Positions 53,182 through 63,123 of a stretch of DNA of 64,000 nt are shown here, piece after piece. Below the pieces are notes generated by a model. It ran no database searches. It was given only the letters and a program-made list of their open reading frames with translations, and had not been told where the DNA came from. The stretch is taken from positions 930,001-994,000 of the forward strand of contig NZ_JAJEJQ010000002.1 in NCBI RefSeq assembly GCF_021390575.1, read 5' to 3'. Within the stretch, counting starts at the first letter, position 1. Every line of letters begins with the position of its first letter. The position numbers and the translations under genes are program-made. This DNA is from Paraburkholderia adhaesiva. GTDB lineage: Bacteria; Pseudomonadota; Gammaproteobacteria; Burkholderiales; Burkholderiaceae.

Positions 53182-54870
53182 ATGAACCATCCGAACTTCA
53201 CCGATCCCCGCCTCGATCCCACCCGCACGATTCGCGCGCCGCGCGGCAGCGAGAAGGTCTGCAAGACCTGGATTGCGGAAGCCGCCTACCGGATGATCCA
53301 GAACAATCTGGACCCGGAGGTCGCCGAGCATCCGCACGCGCTCGTCGTGTATGGCGGCATTGGCCGCGCCGCGCGTAACTGGGCGTGCTTCGACCAGATT
53401 CTCGCGTCGCTGAAGGACCTGAATGAAGATGAGACGCTGCTGATCCAGTCGGGCAAGCCGGTGGGCGTGTTCCGCACGCATGCCGACGCGCCGCGCGTGC
53501 TGCTCGCGAACTCGAACCTCGTGCCGCACTGGGCGACGTGGGACCACTTCCACGAACTCGATCGCAAAGGCCTCATGATGTACGGCCAGATGACGGCCGG
53601 CAGCTGGATCTACATCGGCTCGCAGGGCATCGTGCAGGGCACCTACGAAACGTTCTACGCGGTGGCAAACCAGCACTTCAACGGCGACCCCAAGGGCCGC
53701 TGGATTCTCACGGGCGGCCTCGGCGGCATGGGTGGCGCGCAGCCGCTCGCGGCGACGATGGCGGGTTTTTCGATGATCGCCGTGGAATGCGACGAGACGC
53801 GCATCGACTTTCGTCTGAAGACGCGCTACGTGGACCGCAAGGCGAAGACGATCGACGAGGCGCTGGCCATCGTCGAGGAAGCGAAGCTCACGGGCAAGCC
53901 GGTGTCGGTGGGGCTGCTGGGTAACGCTGCGGCTGTGTTCGCCGAACTCGTCCGCCGCGGTGTCACGCCGGACTGCGTGACTGACCAGACGAGCGCGCAC
54001 GACCCGATCAACGGCTATTTGCCGCTCGGCTGGAGCGTCGAACAATGGCGCGAGGCGCAGAAGGTCGATCCGCAGAGCATCGTGCTGCCCGCGAAGCAGT
54101 CGATGGCCAATCAGGTGCGCGCGATGCTCACGCTGCAGGAGCGCGGTGCGGCCACGCTCGACTACGGCAACAACATTCGCCAGATGGCGCTGGAAATGGG
54201 CGTCGACAATGCGTTCGATTTCCCGGGTTTTGTGCCGGCCTATATCCGCCCGCTTTTCTGCGAGGGCAAGGGGCCGTTCCGTTGGGTCGCGCTCTCCGGC
54301 GATCCCGAGGATATCTACAAGACCGATGCGAAGGTGAAGGAGCTGATTCCGGATGATACGCACCTGCACAACTGGCTCGACATGGCGCGTGAGCGCATCG
54401 CGTTCCAGGGGCTGCCGGCGCGGATCTGCTGGGTGGGGGTGAAGGACCGCTATCGCCTCGGCCAGGCCTTCAACGAAATGGTGAAGAACGGCGAGCTGAA
54501 GGCGCCGATCGTGATCGGCCGCGATCACCTCGACACGGGTTCGGTTGCGAGCCCGAACCGCGAAACCGAATCGATGAAGGACGGCTCGGACGCCGTGAGC
54601 GACTGGCCGCTGCTCAACGCACTGCTCAATACGGCGGGCGGTGCGTCGTGGGTGTCGCTGCATCATGGCGGTGGCGTCGGCATGGGCTTTTCGCAGCATT
54701 CGGGCGTGGTGATCGTGGCGGACGGCACGGATGCGGCGCACGCGCGCCTCGGCCGCGTGCTGCACAACGACCCTGCGACGGGCGTGATGCGTCACGCGGA
54801 CGCCGGCTACGAACTCGCCGAGCAGACGGCGCGCGAAGCGGGCCTGAAGCTGCCGATGCTCGGGCGATGA
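53182..54870 (+). CDS. hutU: Urocanate hydratase
   Basis: 562 residues. It adds water to urocanate to give imidazolone propionate, the second step of histidine degradation, using tightly bound NAD+. Family sequence is continuous: TWIAEAAYRMIQNNLDPEVAE, LTGGLGGMGGAQPLAATMAGF (the dinucleotide-binding glycine-rich segment, read in two parts), GNAAAVFAELVRRGVTPDCVTDQTSAHDP, and the C-terminal SLHHGGGVGMGFSQHSG. Length is typical. First gene of hutU-D-I-F-G, with ATGA overlap to hutD. Confidence 0.98.
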   Translation: MNHPNFTDPRLDPTRTIRAPRGSEKVCKTWIAEAAYRMIQNNLDPEVAEHPHALVVYGGIGRAARNWACFDQILASLKDLNEDETLLIQSGKPVGVFRTHADAPRVLLANSNLVPHWATWDHFHELDRKGLMMYGQMTAGSWIYIGSQGIVQGTYETFYAVANQHFNGDPKGRWILTGGLGGMGGAQPLAATMAGFSMIAVECDETRIDFRLKTRYVDRKAKTIDEALAIVEEAKLTGKPVSVGLLGNAAAVFAELVRRGVTPDCVTDQTSAHDPINGYLPLGWSVEQWREAQKVDPQSIVLPAKQSMANQVRAMLTLQERGAATLDYGNNIRQMALEMGVDNAFDFPGFVPAYIRPLFCEGKGPFRWVALSGDPEDIYKTDAKVKELIPDDTHLHNWLDMARERIAFQGLPARICWVGVKDRYRLGQAFNEMVKNGELKAPIVIGRDHLDTGSVASPNRETESMKDGSDAVSDWPLLNALLNTAGGASWVSLHHGGGVGMGFSQHSGVVIVADGTDAAHARLGRVLHNDPATGVMRHADAGYELAEQTAREAGLKLPMLGR

Positions 54871-55541
54871 GCGGCACGCACGTCCCCCGCGTCGCGCTCC
54901 TGCGCGGCGCGGATCTGGTGGCGTCGCCTTGGAAGAACGGCGGCGGCGTCACGCGTGAGATCGCGGCGGCTTCTGTCGAAACCCAGGACGCCACGCTCGA
55001 TTCATTCGCGTGGCGCGTGAGTGTGGCCGACGTCGCACAGCCGGGGCCGTTCTCGCGTTTCGAGGGCGTCGAGCGCACGCTGGTGTTGCTCGAAGGCGCG
55101 GGCATGCTGCTCGACGAGGCAGGGCCTGCCTCGACGACGCACGCCCTCGTGCAACCGCTCGACACCGCGCGCTTCGCGGGCGAAACAGCGATCGACGCGC
55201 GGCTCGTGGACGGGCCCACGCGCGACTTCAACCTGATGGTGCGTCGCGATGCGGCGCGCGGTACGCTCGACGTGTGGCGTGCGCCGATGGTGCGTGAAAT
55301 CGCGGCGCAGACCGTGCTCCTCTATTGCGCGAAAGGCGCGTTCGATGTCCGCGTGGACCGTGGTGAGTCTGCGTTTTCGCTCGTCACCGGAGACACGCTG
55401 CGGATCGACGCGAGCGAGCCAGTAAACGTAGAGACGCAAGGCGAGGGCGCATTGCTGGCCGTCGCGCTCGATATGCTTCGCCTGAATCCGGACGGGCAAT
55501 CCAATGGTGCGGCGTCGTTGAACGCCGCAAGGACGTCATGA
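54867..55541 (+). CDS. hutD: HutD family protein
   Basis: 224 residues from the ATG in the hutU overlap. Typical HutD text: LVASPWKNGGGVTREIA near the N-terminus, WRVSVADVAQPGPFSRFEGVERTLVLLEG, and RDFNLMVRRD. It is a cupin-like protein found within hut operons and thought to modulate histidine/urocanate use; its biochemical role is not settled. It overlaps hutI by ATGA. Confidence 0.93.
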   Translation: MSGTHVPRVALLRGADLVASPWKNGGGVTREIAAASVETQDATLDSFAWRVSVADVAQPGPFSRFEGVERTLVLLEGAGMLLDEAGPASTTHALVQPLDTARFAGETAIDARLVDGPTRDFNLMVRRDAARGTLDVWRAPMVREIAAQTVLLYCAKGAFDVRVDRGESAFSLVTGDTLRIDASEPVNVETQGEGALLAVALDMLRLNPDGQSNGAASLNAARTS

Positions 55542-56761
55542 AGCAAACTGTCTGGCACAACCTCAAACTGTGTGCACAGGGCGATCCCCGGCACACGGTC
55601 GATGATGCGGCGATTGCCGTCGAGGACGGCAAGCTCGCGTGGCTCGGCGCGGCCGCGGACCTGCCCGCGCAGTACGCGCCCTGGCCGCGTGAAGACCTTC
55701 GCGGCGCGTGGGTGACGCCTGGGCTCGTCGATTGCCACACGCACCTCGTGTACGCCGGTCAGCGCGCCGATGAATTCGCGCAGCGGCTTGCGGGCGTGAG
55801 CTATGAAGAGATCGCGCGCCAGGGTGGCGGCATCGTCTCGACGGTTCGCGCTACGCGCGCTGCCAGCGAGGACGCGCTGTTCACCCAATCGGCGGCGCGT
55901 CTCGAACCGCTTCTGGCCGAAGGCGTGACGGCCGTCGAGATCAAGTCGGGCTACGGCCTCGAACTCGCCGCAGAGCGCAAGATGTTGCGCGTCGCGCGAC
56001 GGCTGGGCGAACGCTATCCGGTGACGGTACGCACGACGTTCCTCGGCGCGCACGCATTACCGCCGGAATTCGCGGGGCGTTCGGACGACTACATCCGCGA
56101 AGTCTGCGAGCAGATGCTGCCCGCGCTCGCTGACGAAGGGCTGGTCGATGCTGTCGACGTGTTCTGCGAGCGCATCGGCTTCACGCTCGAAGAGAGCGAG
56201 CGTGTGTTCGAGGCGGCGGCGCGGCGTAACCTGCCGGTCAAGATGCACGCCGAGCAGCTTTCGAACGGCGGCGGTGCGGCGCTTGCTGCACGCCACGGCG
56301 CGTTGTCGGCCGACCACCTGGAATTTCTCGACGAAGCGGGCGTCGCGGCGATGAAAGCTGCGGGCAGCGTCGCGGTCCTGTTGCCGGGCGCGTACTACTT
56401 CATCCGCGAAACGCAGTTGCCGCCGCTCGACCTGCTGCGCCGCTACGAAGTGCCGATCGCGATTTCGACGGACAGCAATCCGGGTACTTCACCCGCTACG
56501 TCGCTGTTGCTGATGATGAACATGGCGACGACGCTGTTTCGCATGACAGTGCCAGAAGTGCTGCTCGGCGTGACGCAGCACGCGGCCCGCGCGTTCGGCG
56601 ACGTCGATCGTCACGGCACGCTCGCCACGGGCCGTCCCGCTGATTTCGCGGTATGGCGCGTGCAATCGCTCGCGGAACTCGCGTACTGGATTGGCCGCCC
56701 GTTGTGCGAGCGCGTGGTGCGCGGCGGCGAGACCGTTTTCCGGCGCAACCTGGTCGCATGA
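55538..56761 (+). CDS. hutI: Imidazolonepropionase
   Basis: 407 residues. It hydrolyses imidazolone propionate to formimino-glutamate. Metal-binding motif VDCHTHLVYAGQRADEF, then the substrate region GGGIVSTVRATRAAS, TFLGAHALPPEF, VKMHAEQLSNGGGAALAARHGALSADHLEF and STDSNPGTSP are all as in the amidohydrolase family. Length is standard. ATGA overlap with hutF. Confidence 0.97.
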   Translation: MKQTVWHNLKLCAQGDPRHTVDDAAIAVEDGKLAWLGAAADLPAQYAPWPREDLRGAWVTPGLVDCHTHLVYAGQRADEFAQRLAGVSYEEIARQGGGIVSTVRATRAASEDALFTQSAARLEPLLAEGVTAVEIKSGYGLELAAERKMLRVARRLGERYPVTVRTTFLGAHALPPEFAGRSDDYIREVCEQMLPALADEGLVDAVDVFCERIGFTLEESERVFEAAARRNLPVKMHAEQLSNGGGAALAARHGALSADHLEFLDEAGVAAMKAAGSVAVLLPGAYYFIRETQLPPLDLLRRYEVPIAISTDSNPGTSPATSLLLMMNMATTLFRMTVPEVLLGVTQHAARAFGDVDRHGTLATGRPADFAVWRVQSLAELAYWIGRPLCERVVRGGETVFRRNLVA

Positions 56762-58176
56762 CTCACACCATGAACATGAACACATCGACACGCGCACTCT
56801 TTGCAGCGCATGCGTATCTTCCCGGCGGCTGGCGTCGGAATGTGCTGCTCGAATGGGATGAGAAGGGAACGCTGCTGGCGGTCACTCCGGATCTGCCGCG
56901 CGCACCCGAAGGGGTCGATCAGGCATCGGGTCCTGTGATGCCTGGCATTCCGAATCTTCATTCACACGCTTTCCAGCGCGCGATGGCGGGCCTCACGGAG
57001 TATCGCGCGAATGCCGCCGACAGCTTCTGGAGCTGGCGAGACTTGATGTACCGCTTTGCGGCGCGCATCACCCCTGACGACCTTGGCGCGATCGCGCGCT
57101 GGCTCTACGTCGAAATGCTGAAGGCGGGCTATACGTCCGTCTGCGAATTCCACTACGTGCACCACGCGCAGGACGGAAGTCGTTACGGCAATCCGGCGGA
57201 GCTGGCGCTGCGCGTGGTCGATGCGGCGGGCGAGACCGGTATTGGCATGACGATGCTGCCGGTGCTCTATCAGTACAGCGGTTTCGGCGCGCTGCCGCCG
57301 CGCGACGATCAACGGCGCTTCATCAATACGCCGGACCAGTTGCTCTCGCTCGTGGATACGTTGCGCAGTGCGCGGTCGGAGCACGGTGCGCTGCGTTACG
57401 GCGTGGCGCCGCACTCGTTGCGCGCCGTCTCGCACGGGTCGCTGCGCGCGCTGGTCGAAGGGCTCGATGCCATGTTGCCCGGTGCGCCGGTGCATATTCA
57501 CATCGCGGAGCAAACGGCCGAAGTGGAAGCGTGCATCGCGACGGAAGGCGCGCGGCCTGTGCAATGGTTGCTGGAGCGCTTCGATGTGAACCATCGCTGG
57601 TGTCTCGTTCATGCGACTCATATCGATGCGAGCGAGACCGTGGCGCTCGCGAAGAGCGGCGCGGTAGCAGGGCTGTGTCTGACGACGGAAGCGAACCTCG
57701 GTGATGGCATTTTCCCGGCGCACGACTATCTCGACGCGCAGGGCGTGTTTGGCGTTGGGTCGGATAGCCACATCGGCGTTGACTGGCGCGCGGAGTTGCG
57801 TCTGCTCGAATACGGGCAGCGGCTCGTGCGCCGCCAGCGCAATGTGCTGGCCGCCCCGCACACGGCACACGTCGCCGACCATTTGTTCGACGCAGCGCTT
57901 GCGGGCGGCGCGCGTGCAACTGGCCGCGCGACCGGTGCGCTCGAACGAGGCGCGCGGGCGGACTGGATCGTACTCGACGCCGCGCATCCGAATCTCGCCG
58001 AGCAGACTCCGCAGACCTGGCTCTCCTCCATGGTGTTTTGCGAGCATGGCGAGACGCCGGTCCTCGATGTCTACACGGGCGGCGAACGCGTGGTGGCCCA
58101 ACGCCGCCATCGCGACGAAGACCGTCTTTACGCCGACTATCGCCAGGCGCTCAAGCGCCTGCTCGCCGACGCATGA
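56758..58176 (+). CDS. hutF: Formimidoylglutamate deiminase
   Basis: 472 residues from the ATG in the hutI overlap (an ATG at 56770 is an alternative). It deiminates formimino-glutamate to N-formylglutamate. Motifs: GIPNLHSHAFQRAMAGLTE, YTSVCEFHYVHHAQDG, HIHIAEQTAEVEACIA, HATHIDASE and FGVGSDSHIGVDWRAELRLLEYGQRL. The presence of hutF with hutG shows the two-step N-formylglutamate branch, not direct formiminoglutamase. Confidence 0.96.
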   Translation: MTHTMNMNTSTRALFAAHAYLPGGWRRNVLLEWDEKGTLLAVTPDLPRAPEGVDQASGPVMPGIPNLHSHAFQRAMAGLTEYRANAADSFWSWRDLMYRFAARITPDDLGAIARWLYVEMLKAGYTSVCEFHYVHHAQDGSRYGNPAELALRVVDAAGETGIGMTMLPVLYQYSGFGALPPRDDQRRFINTPDQLLSLVDTLRSARSEHGALRYGVAPHSLRAVSHGSLRALVEGLDAMLPGAPVHIHIAEQTAEVEACIATEGARPVQWLLERFDVNHRWCLVHATHIDASETVALAKSGAVAGLCLTTEANLGDGIFPAHDYLDAQGVFGVGSDSHIGVDWRAELRLLEYGQRLVRRQRNVLAAPHTAHVADHLFDAALAGGARATGRATGALERGARADWIVLDAAHPNLAEQTPQTWLSSMVFCEHGETPVLDVYTGGERVVAQRRHRDEDRLYADYRQALKRLLADA

Positions 58177-58208
58177 ACTCACGCGCACCATCTGGAGCGC
58201 CCAACGCC

Positions 58209-59015
58209 ATGACAGACCTCTACACGCTTGAGCGCGGCACCGCGCCGCTGCTGATTTCGATTCCGCACCTCGGCACGCACATTCCAGACGCCTTGCGCGG
58301 ACAGTACACGGACATCGCGCTAACCGTGGCCGATACCGACTGGCATCTCGACCGGCTTTACGCGTTTGCGAAGGAACTGGGTGCGACGATCCTCGGCGCG
58401 CGTATCTCGCGCTATGTGATCGATCTGAACCGGCCGCCGAACGACGAAAGCCTCTACCCGGGACAGACAACGACATCGCTGTGCCCGACCGAAACGTTTC
58501 GCGGCGAGCCGATCTATCGCGACGGCCACGCCCCGGACGCGGCCGAGCGTCAGCGCCGTGTGACGGCTTACTGGCAGCCGTATCACGACACGCTGCGCGC
58601 CGAGTTGCAGCGCCTGCGCACGCAGCACGCGAACGTCCTGCTTTGGGAGGCGCACTCGATAGCGAGCGTGTTGCCGCGTCTCTTCGACAACAAGCTGCCG
58701 GACCTGAACATCGGCACGCAGGAAGGCCGCACAGCCGCCGCCGAAGTACAGGCGCGCGCCGAGCGTGCCGCGGCGGCCAGCGCCTACACGTCGATTGCGA
58801 ACGGCCGCTTCAAAGGTGGTTACATCACGCGGCATTTCGGTGCGCCGCATGATGGCGTGCACGCGATCCAGCTTGAAATGTGCCAGTCGACCTACATGCA
58901 CGAGGCGGCGCCGTTCGACTACGACCCTGCGCTCGCTGCGACAGTGGAACCGGTCTTGCGCGAAATGGTGACCGGTGCGCTCGACGCGGTCAAGGCGCTG
59001 AACGGCGCAACGTAA
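58209..59015 (+). CDS. hutG: N-formylglutamate deformylase
   Basis: 268 residues from the ATG at 58209, which has GGAG 11 bases upstream; an ATG at 58173 in the hutF overlap would add 12 residues. It hydrolyses N-formylglutamate to glutamate and formate, the last step. Motifs: LLISIPHLGTHIPD, DTDWHLDRLYAFAKELGATIL, VIDLNRPPND, WEAHSIASVLPRLFDNKLPDLNIGT and GGYITRHFGAPHDGVHAIQLEMCQSTYM. Confidence 0.96.
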   Translation: MTDLYTLERGTAPLLISIPHLGTHIPDALRGQYTDIALTVADTDWHLDRLYAFAKELGATILGARISRYVIDLNRPPNDESLYPGQTTTSLCPTETFRGEPIYRDGHAPDAAERQRRVTAYWQPYHDTLRAELQRLRTQHANVLLWEAHSIASVLPRLFDNKLPDLNIGTQEGRTAAAEVQARAERAAAASAYTSIANGRFKGGYITRHFGAPHDGVHAIQLEMCQSTYMHEAAPFDYDPALAATVEPVLREMVTGALDAVKALNGAT

Positions 59016-59016
59016 T

Positions 59017-60624
59017 CTAAAGCAACCACTCGATGGGGAGCAGCGAGAAGAACCACACGCCGAAGCGCTTGCCCCATGTCGTGTTGGGCTCGGTGTCGTA
59101 GCGCTCGGTAACGTCGCCGGTCCGCTTGATCCAGTAGAGCGATCCGTCGTGATCGAGTTTCACCTGGTACGCAAGCTGCTGCACCTGCGTCCAGAACATG
59201 GATTCGATGCGCAGCGCCAGCTCGGGGCTGTCGATCACGAGCCCGAGTTCGGTGTTGAGGTTGGCCGAGCGCGGATCGAAATTCAGCGAGCCGACGAAGA
59301 CGCGATGCTCGTCCAGCGCGAAGGTCTTCGCGTGCAGGCTCGACCCTGAGCTGCCGAATACGACACCCCCCGAGTCCTTGCCCTTGCCCGCGGTTTTGCT
59401 GGTTGGCGCGCCCGGCGTCCGGCGCAGCTCGAACAGTTCGACACCGCTTTCCAGCAGCGCCTTGCGCCGCCGCGCGTAGCCTGCGTGAACCGGCACGACG
59501 TCGGTGGCTTCGAGCGAGTTCGTGAGCACGTGGATTTTGATGCCTCTCGCTGCGAGATCCGAAAAATAGCGGGTGCCTGAGTCAGCGGGGACGAAGTAAG
59601 GCGATACGAGATCAAGTTCGTGGTCCGGGTCGCCCAGGATGGCGTGCAGTTGCGCGAGTATCAGCGAGTCCGGCTCGGCCTTTCCCTTCGCCTTCACAGG
59701 ATCGTCGCTGACAAGACGTGAGGTCGCCCATTCGAGCGCTAGCGTGCCATTCATGAGCCGGCGCACGTCCGTCGCTTTCTCCAGCGACTGCACGTAAGCC
59801 GCGGCGGCCGGGTCGGCCTCAACGGCCTTCGCTGCACGGTCGAGGGCGTCGAGCCCGTCCGGCGCAGGCGCGGGGAGGAGCTTGTCGACGGGCCAGGCCG
59901 ACGCGCTCGCCCAGTAGCGGTCGAAATCGTGCGCCACGTCGGTCGCTGCGGGGCCGATCGCGAGTATGTCGAGATCGGCGAAGACCACGCCATCGGTGGC
60001 GGCGAAATACTCGTCGCCGATGTTGCGGCCGCCGAGGATCGTCGCCGCGCTATCGGCCGTGAGCGACTTGTTGTGCATGCGCCGGTTCAGGCGCGGAAAA
60101 TCCCAGAGAAAACTGACGAATTTCGGCGAGCGCACCACGAACGGATTGAAAAGCCGCACTTCGACGTTGGGATGCGCGTTGAGCGCCGCGAGCGTCGGGT
60201 CGAGCGACGACGCCGTGCCGTTGTCGTCGAGCAGGAGGCGCACGCGCACGCCGCGATCCGCCGCCTCGCGCAGCGCTTCGAGCAACAGTGTGCCGGTGAG
60301 GTCGTTGCGCCAGATGTAGTACTGGACGTCGAGCGTGCGTTGCGCTGTCCGTACCAGATCGACGCGCGCCGCGAAAGAGTCGAGCGGATCGGGCAGCGGG
60401 TCGATGCCCGTGAGGCCGGGATGCGCGGCCAGCTCGCCGGCAACCGCACGGCCGAGTGGCGTTGCCTGCGCGTCCTGCGCGTTCAGCGCCGACGATTCCG
60501 TGCGATGGCCGAGCGGCGGTAACTGGCACCCGGCAAGCGCCGTGGCGCACAGCAGCATCAGCGCGATGGCGCGCTGCTTTGGCGTCGCGCGCAACGCCAG
60601 CAACCGGAAAGTGGTTATTCGCAT
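59017..60624 (-). CDS. Phospholipase D-family lipoprotein (ClsC-like cardiolipin synthase)
   Basis: 535 residues. The signal peptide ends in the lipobox ALAGC. Two phospholipase-D catalytic motifs are present: RMHNKSLTADSAATILGGRNIGDEY in the first half and LHAKTFALDEHRVFVGSLNFDPRS in the second. The arrangement, the YYIWRNDLTG segment and the C-terminal FFSLLPIEWLL resemble ClsC, which makes cardiolipin from phosphatidylglycerol and phosphatidylethanolamine in the periplasm. It is convergent with hutG, stops two bases apart. Confidence 0.88.
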   Translation of the reverse strand: MRITTFRLLALRATPKQRAIALMLLCATALAGCQLPPLGHRTESSALNAQDAQATPLGRAVAGELAAHPGLTGIDPLPDPLDSFAARVDLVRTAQRTLDVQYYIWRNDLTGTLLLEALREAADRGVRVRLLLDDNGTASSLDPTLAALNAHPNVEVRLFNPFVVRSPKFVSFLWDFPRLNRRMHNKSLTADSAATILGGRNIGDEYFAATDGVVFADLDILAIGPAATDVAHDFDRYWASASAWPVDKLLPAPAPDGLDALDRAAKAVEADPAAAAYVQSLEKATDVRRLMNGTLALEWATSRLVSDDPVKAKGKAEPDSLILAQLHAILGDPDHELDLVSPYFVPADSGTRYFSDLAARGIKIHVLTNSLEATDVVPVHAGYARRRKALLESGVELFELRRTPGAPTSKTAGKGKDSGGVVFGSSGSSLHAKTFALDEHRVFVGSLNFDPRSANLNTELGLVIDSPELALRIESMFWTQVQQLAYQVKLDHDGSLYWIKRTGDVTERYDTEPNTTWGKRFGVWFFSLLPIEWLL

Positions 60625-60890
60625 GGATGTTCCACTATACCGCCGCGCGCCACGTGGAGGCGTTCAGGTGGCCGGCATGCAGCATGCTGGTGTGGGTGTC
60701 GGCGAGCGGCGTGCATCGTTGTGTTTTCCGGTGAATCCGGCCGACCGAGCGCATGAAGGGGGCGCCCGGCAGCGGAAATCAGCCGCAGATTCGGATCGTT
60801 CTGCCAGTTGCCGCTGTGCACCACGGGCAGCACGCTCACGCCGATGCCGCTGCCCACGGGAGAGACGATCGTCTCGATCGAACTACTAAT
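60625..60890 (-). pseudogene. LysR-regulator C-terminal remnant
   Basis: On the minus strand, the sequence from about 60890 reads IETIVSPVGSGIGVSVLPVVHSG followed by NWQNDPNLRLISAAG, which is the usual end of a LysR effector domain. No N-terminal HTH is present upstream because the gamma-glutamyltransferase gene starts at 60976. The remainder of the interval is non-coding. Confidence 0.5.
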
Positions 60891-60975
60891 ACCTACTTGT
60901 TTTAAATTTCAACATAATTGGATCAGCCGCCGGACCACTACCGGCTCGCCTTCAACCGCTGACCGACCTCCCTAC

Positions 60976-62613
60976 ATGACTCGTTTCGACTGGCAAAACC
61001 CGTATCCGACGCCGCGCGTGCCGGTGTTCGCCCGCAACATCGTGTCGACGTCGCACCCGCTCGCCGCGCAGGCCGGTTTGCGCATGCTCTGGAAGGGCGG
61101 CAATGCCGTCGATGCCGCGATTGCCGCAGCAGCGGCCATCACGGTTGTCGAGCCGGTATCGTGCGGACTCGGCGGCGATGCGTTCGCGCTCGTGTGGGAC
61201 GGCAGCCGTCTGCACGGGCTGAACGCGTCCGGCACCGCGCCGGCTGCCTGGAACGTCGATTATTTCCGCAAGCGCTACGGCGAAGAGAATGGCCTGGCGA
61301 ACCACCCCGTGCGCGGCTGGGATGCCGCGACCGTGCCTGGCGTGATCGCGGGCTGGGAAGCGCTGCACGCAAAGTTCGGCTCGTTGCCGTTCGCCGATCT
61401 GATGGCGCCCGCCATCGAGATCGCCGAACGTGGCCATGCCGTCGCGAGCATCGTCACGCGCAAATGGAAGGCCGCGATTCCCGAACTGCGGAATCAACCA
61501 GGCTTCGCCGGGACCTTCATGCCGCACGGCCGTGCGCCCGAGGTCAGCGAGCGCGTGTGCTTTCCAGATCACGCAGCGACGCTGCGCCTCATCGCCGAGC
61601 AGGGACCGCGCGCCTTTTACGAAGGCGAGATCGCCGAACGCATCACGGCTTTTTCGCGCGAGTGCGGCGGAGCGATGACCCAGGGCGATCTGCGCGACTA
61701 TCGCGCGGACTGGGTCGAGCCGATCGGCAAGGCGTATCGCGGCTATACGGTGCACGAGATTCCGCCGAACGGGCAGGGCGTCGCGGCGCTGATCGCGCTC
61801 GGCATTCTCGAACAGTTCGACATGGCGTCGCTGCCGCTCGACGGTGCGCTGTCGCAGCACCTGCAGATCGAAGCGATGAAACTCGCGTTCGCGGACGTTT
61901 ATCGCTACGTCGCCGATCCGCGCTCGATGGATGTGACGCCCGAGCAGATGCTCGACGACGCGTACCTGAAGTCGCGCGCGAAGCTGATCGATCCCAGACG
62001 CTCGACGCATTTCAACTTCGGCATGCCGAAGTCGGGCGGCACGATCTACATGTCGGCCGTGGACGAGCGCGGCATGATGGTGAGCTTCATCCAGTCGAAC
62101 TACATGGGTTTTGGTTCGGGCGTGGTCGTTCCGGGCACCGGCATCGCGCTGCACAACCGCGGCTGCGCCTTTTCGATGGACCCCGCGTCGCCGAACGTGG
62201 TGGCGGGCGGCAAGCGTCCGTTCCACACCATCATTCCTGCGTTCCTCACGCAGCAAGTGGACGGTCGCCAGGAAGCGGTGATGAGTTTCGGCGTGATGGG
62301 CGGCGACATGCAGCCGCAAGGCCATCTGCAGACCGTCGTCCGCATGCTCGACTACGGCCAGCAGCCGCAGGCCGCATGCGATGCGCCGCGCTGGAAGGTC
62401 AATCGCGACTTCACCGTCGACCTCGAATCGACCTTCAATCCGGACACCACTCGCGCGCTGCAGGACCTCGGCCACAAGATCAAGAGCATCGACGATCCGT
62501 ACATGGATTTCGGCTCGGGCCAGTTCATCTGGAAGCTCGACGGCAACGATCCGGAGCGCGGCTACGTCGCGGCGAGCGACTCGCGGCGCGATGGTCTCGC
62601 CGCGGGTTTCTGA
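60976..62613 (+). CDS. Gamma-glutamyltransferase family protein
   Basis: 545 residues from the ATG at 60976. It is an Ntn-hydrolase precursor. N-terminal text STSHPLAAQAGLRMLWKGGNAVDAAIAAAAA and SCGLGGDAFALVWDG match the family. The predicted autoprocessing nucleophile is Thr356 in SGGTIYMSAVDERGMMVSFIQS, with GSGVVVPGTGIALHNRGCAFS downstream. It lacks an obvious signal peptide, unlike many periplasmic GGTs, and belongs to the YwrD-like branch. It would transfer or hydrolyse gamma-glutamyl groups. A decayed LysR gene precedes it. Confidence 0.88.
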   Translation: MTRFDWQNPYPTPRVPVFARNIVSTSHPLAAQAGLRMLWKGGNAVDAAIAAAAAITVVEPVSCGLGGDAFALVWDGSRLHGLNASGTAPAAWNVDYFRKRYGEENGLANHPVRGWDAATVPGVIAGWEALHAKFGSLPFADLMAPAIEIAERGHAVASIVTRKWKAAIPELRNQPGFAGTFMPHGRAPEVSERVCFPDHAATLRLIAEQGPRAFYEGEIAERITAFSRECGGAMTQGDLRDYRADWVEPIGKAYRGYTVHEIPPNGQGVAALIALGILEQFDMASLPLDGALSQHLQIEAMKLAFADVYRYVADPRSMDVTPEQMLDDAYLKSRAKLIDPRRSTHFNFGMPKSGGTIYMSAVDERGMMVSFIQSNYMGFGSGVVVPGTGIALHNRGCAFSMDPASPNVVAGGKRPFHTIIPAFLTQQVDGRQEAVMSFGVMGGDMQPQGHLQTVVRMLDYGQQPQAACDAPRWKVNRDFTVDLESTFNPDTTRALQDLGHKIKSIDDPYMDFGSGQFIWKLDGNDPERGYVAASDSRRDGLAAGF

Positions 62614-62672
62614 AGCTGCGGCGTTTTCATGCGGGAACGGGGTTTCGCCGGCAGGGGTTCAACCGAAGCAGT

Positions 62673-62963
62673 TCAATCCCACTTCCCTGGTTCCCATCGC
62701 CAGAGCCGGTTTTCACTGACCCAGTGCCCCGGCGTCCAGTGATGATCGGGGCGATCCTCCAGCCAGCGGCCGTCCGTCCAGACGTAGCGCCCGCGGACCC
62801 AGCTCCAGTGGCCCGGGTCCCACACGTAGCCCGCGCGCGTCGCTGGCACCTCCTCGGCACGCGGTGGCGGAGGTGCCAGCGTGATTCCCCGGGCCAGCAC
62901 GGCCGAGGTCGCCAGCACCGCGAACGCGGCAACGAGTGCGCGCTGAAGGGGCGGTCGGTTCAT
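62673..62963 (-). CDS. YXWGXW-repeat periplasmic protein
   Basis: 96 residues. The signal peptide is NRPPLQRALVAAFAVLATSAVLA. The mature part has repeated aromatic units: GYVWDPGHWSWVRGRYVWTDGRW and HHWTPGHWVSENRLWRWEPGKW. Such proteins are common in Burkholderiaceae; function is unknown. Confidence 0.82.
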   Translation of the reverse strand: MNRPPLQRALVAAFAVLATSAVLARGITLAPPPPRAEEVPATRAGYVWDPGHWSWVRGRYVWTDGRWLEDRPDHHWTPGHWVSENRLWRWEPGKWD

Positions 62964-63123
62964 ATCGTCTCTCCGGTGAGTTCGAGCGAGGCTTGCTGCG
63001 CGCCGATGTGCCTGGAATGGCGCTCAGCACGTTGCGTGCGCGACGTTTCGGGTGTCGGGTGACTCCCCGTACAATAGAACAGCTCTTGCACGTCCGCATC
63101 GAACAAGTCCGTAACCCGAGACC

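Noticed and set aside
53038..54795. A 585-codon minus-strand frame across hutU
   Set aside because: It mirrors the codon structure of hutU and has no recognisable domains.
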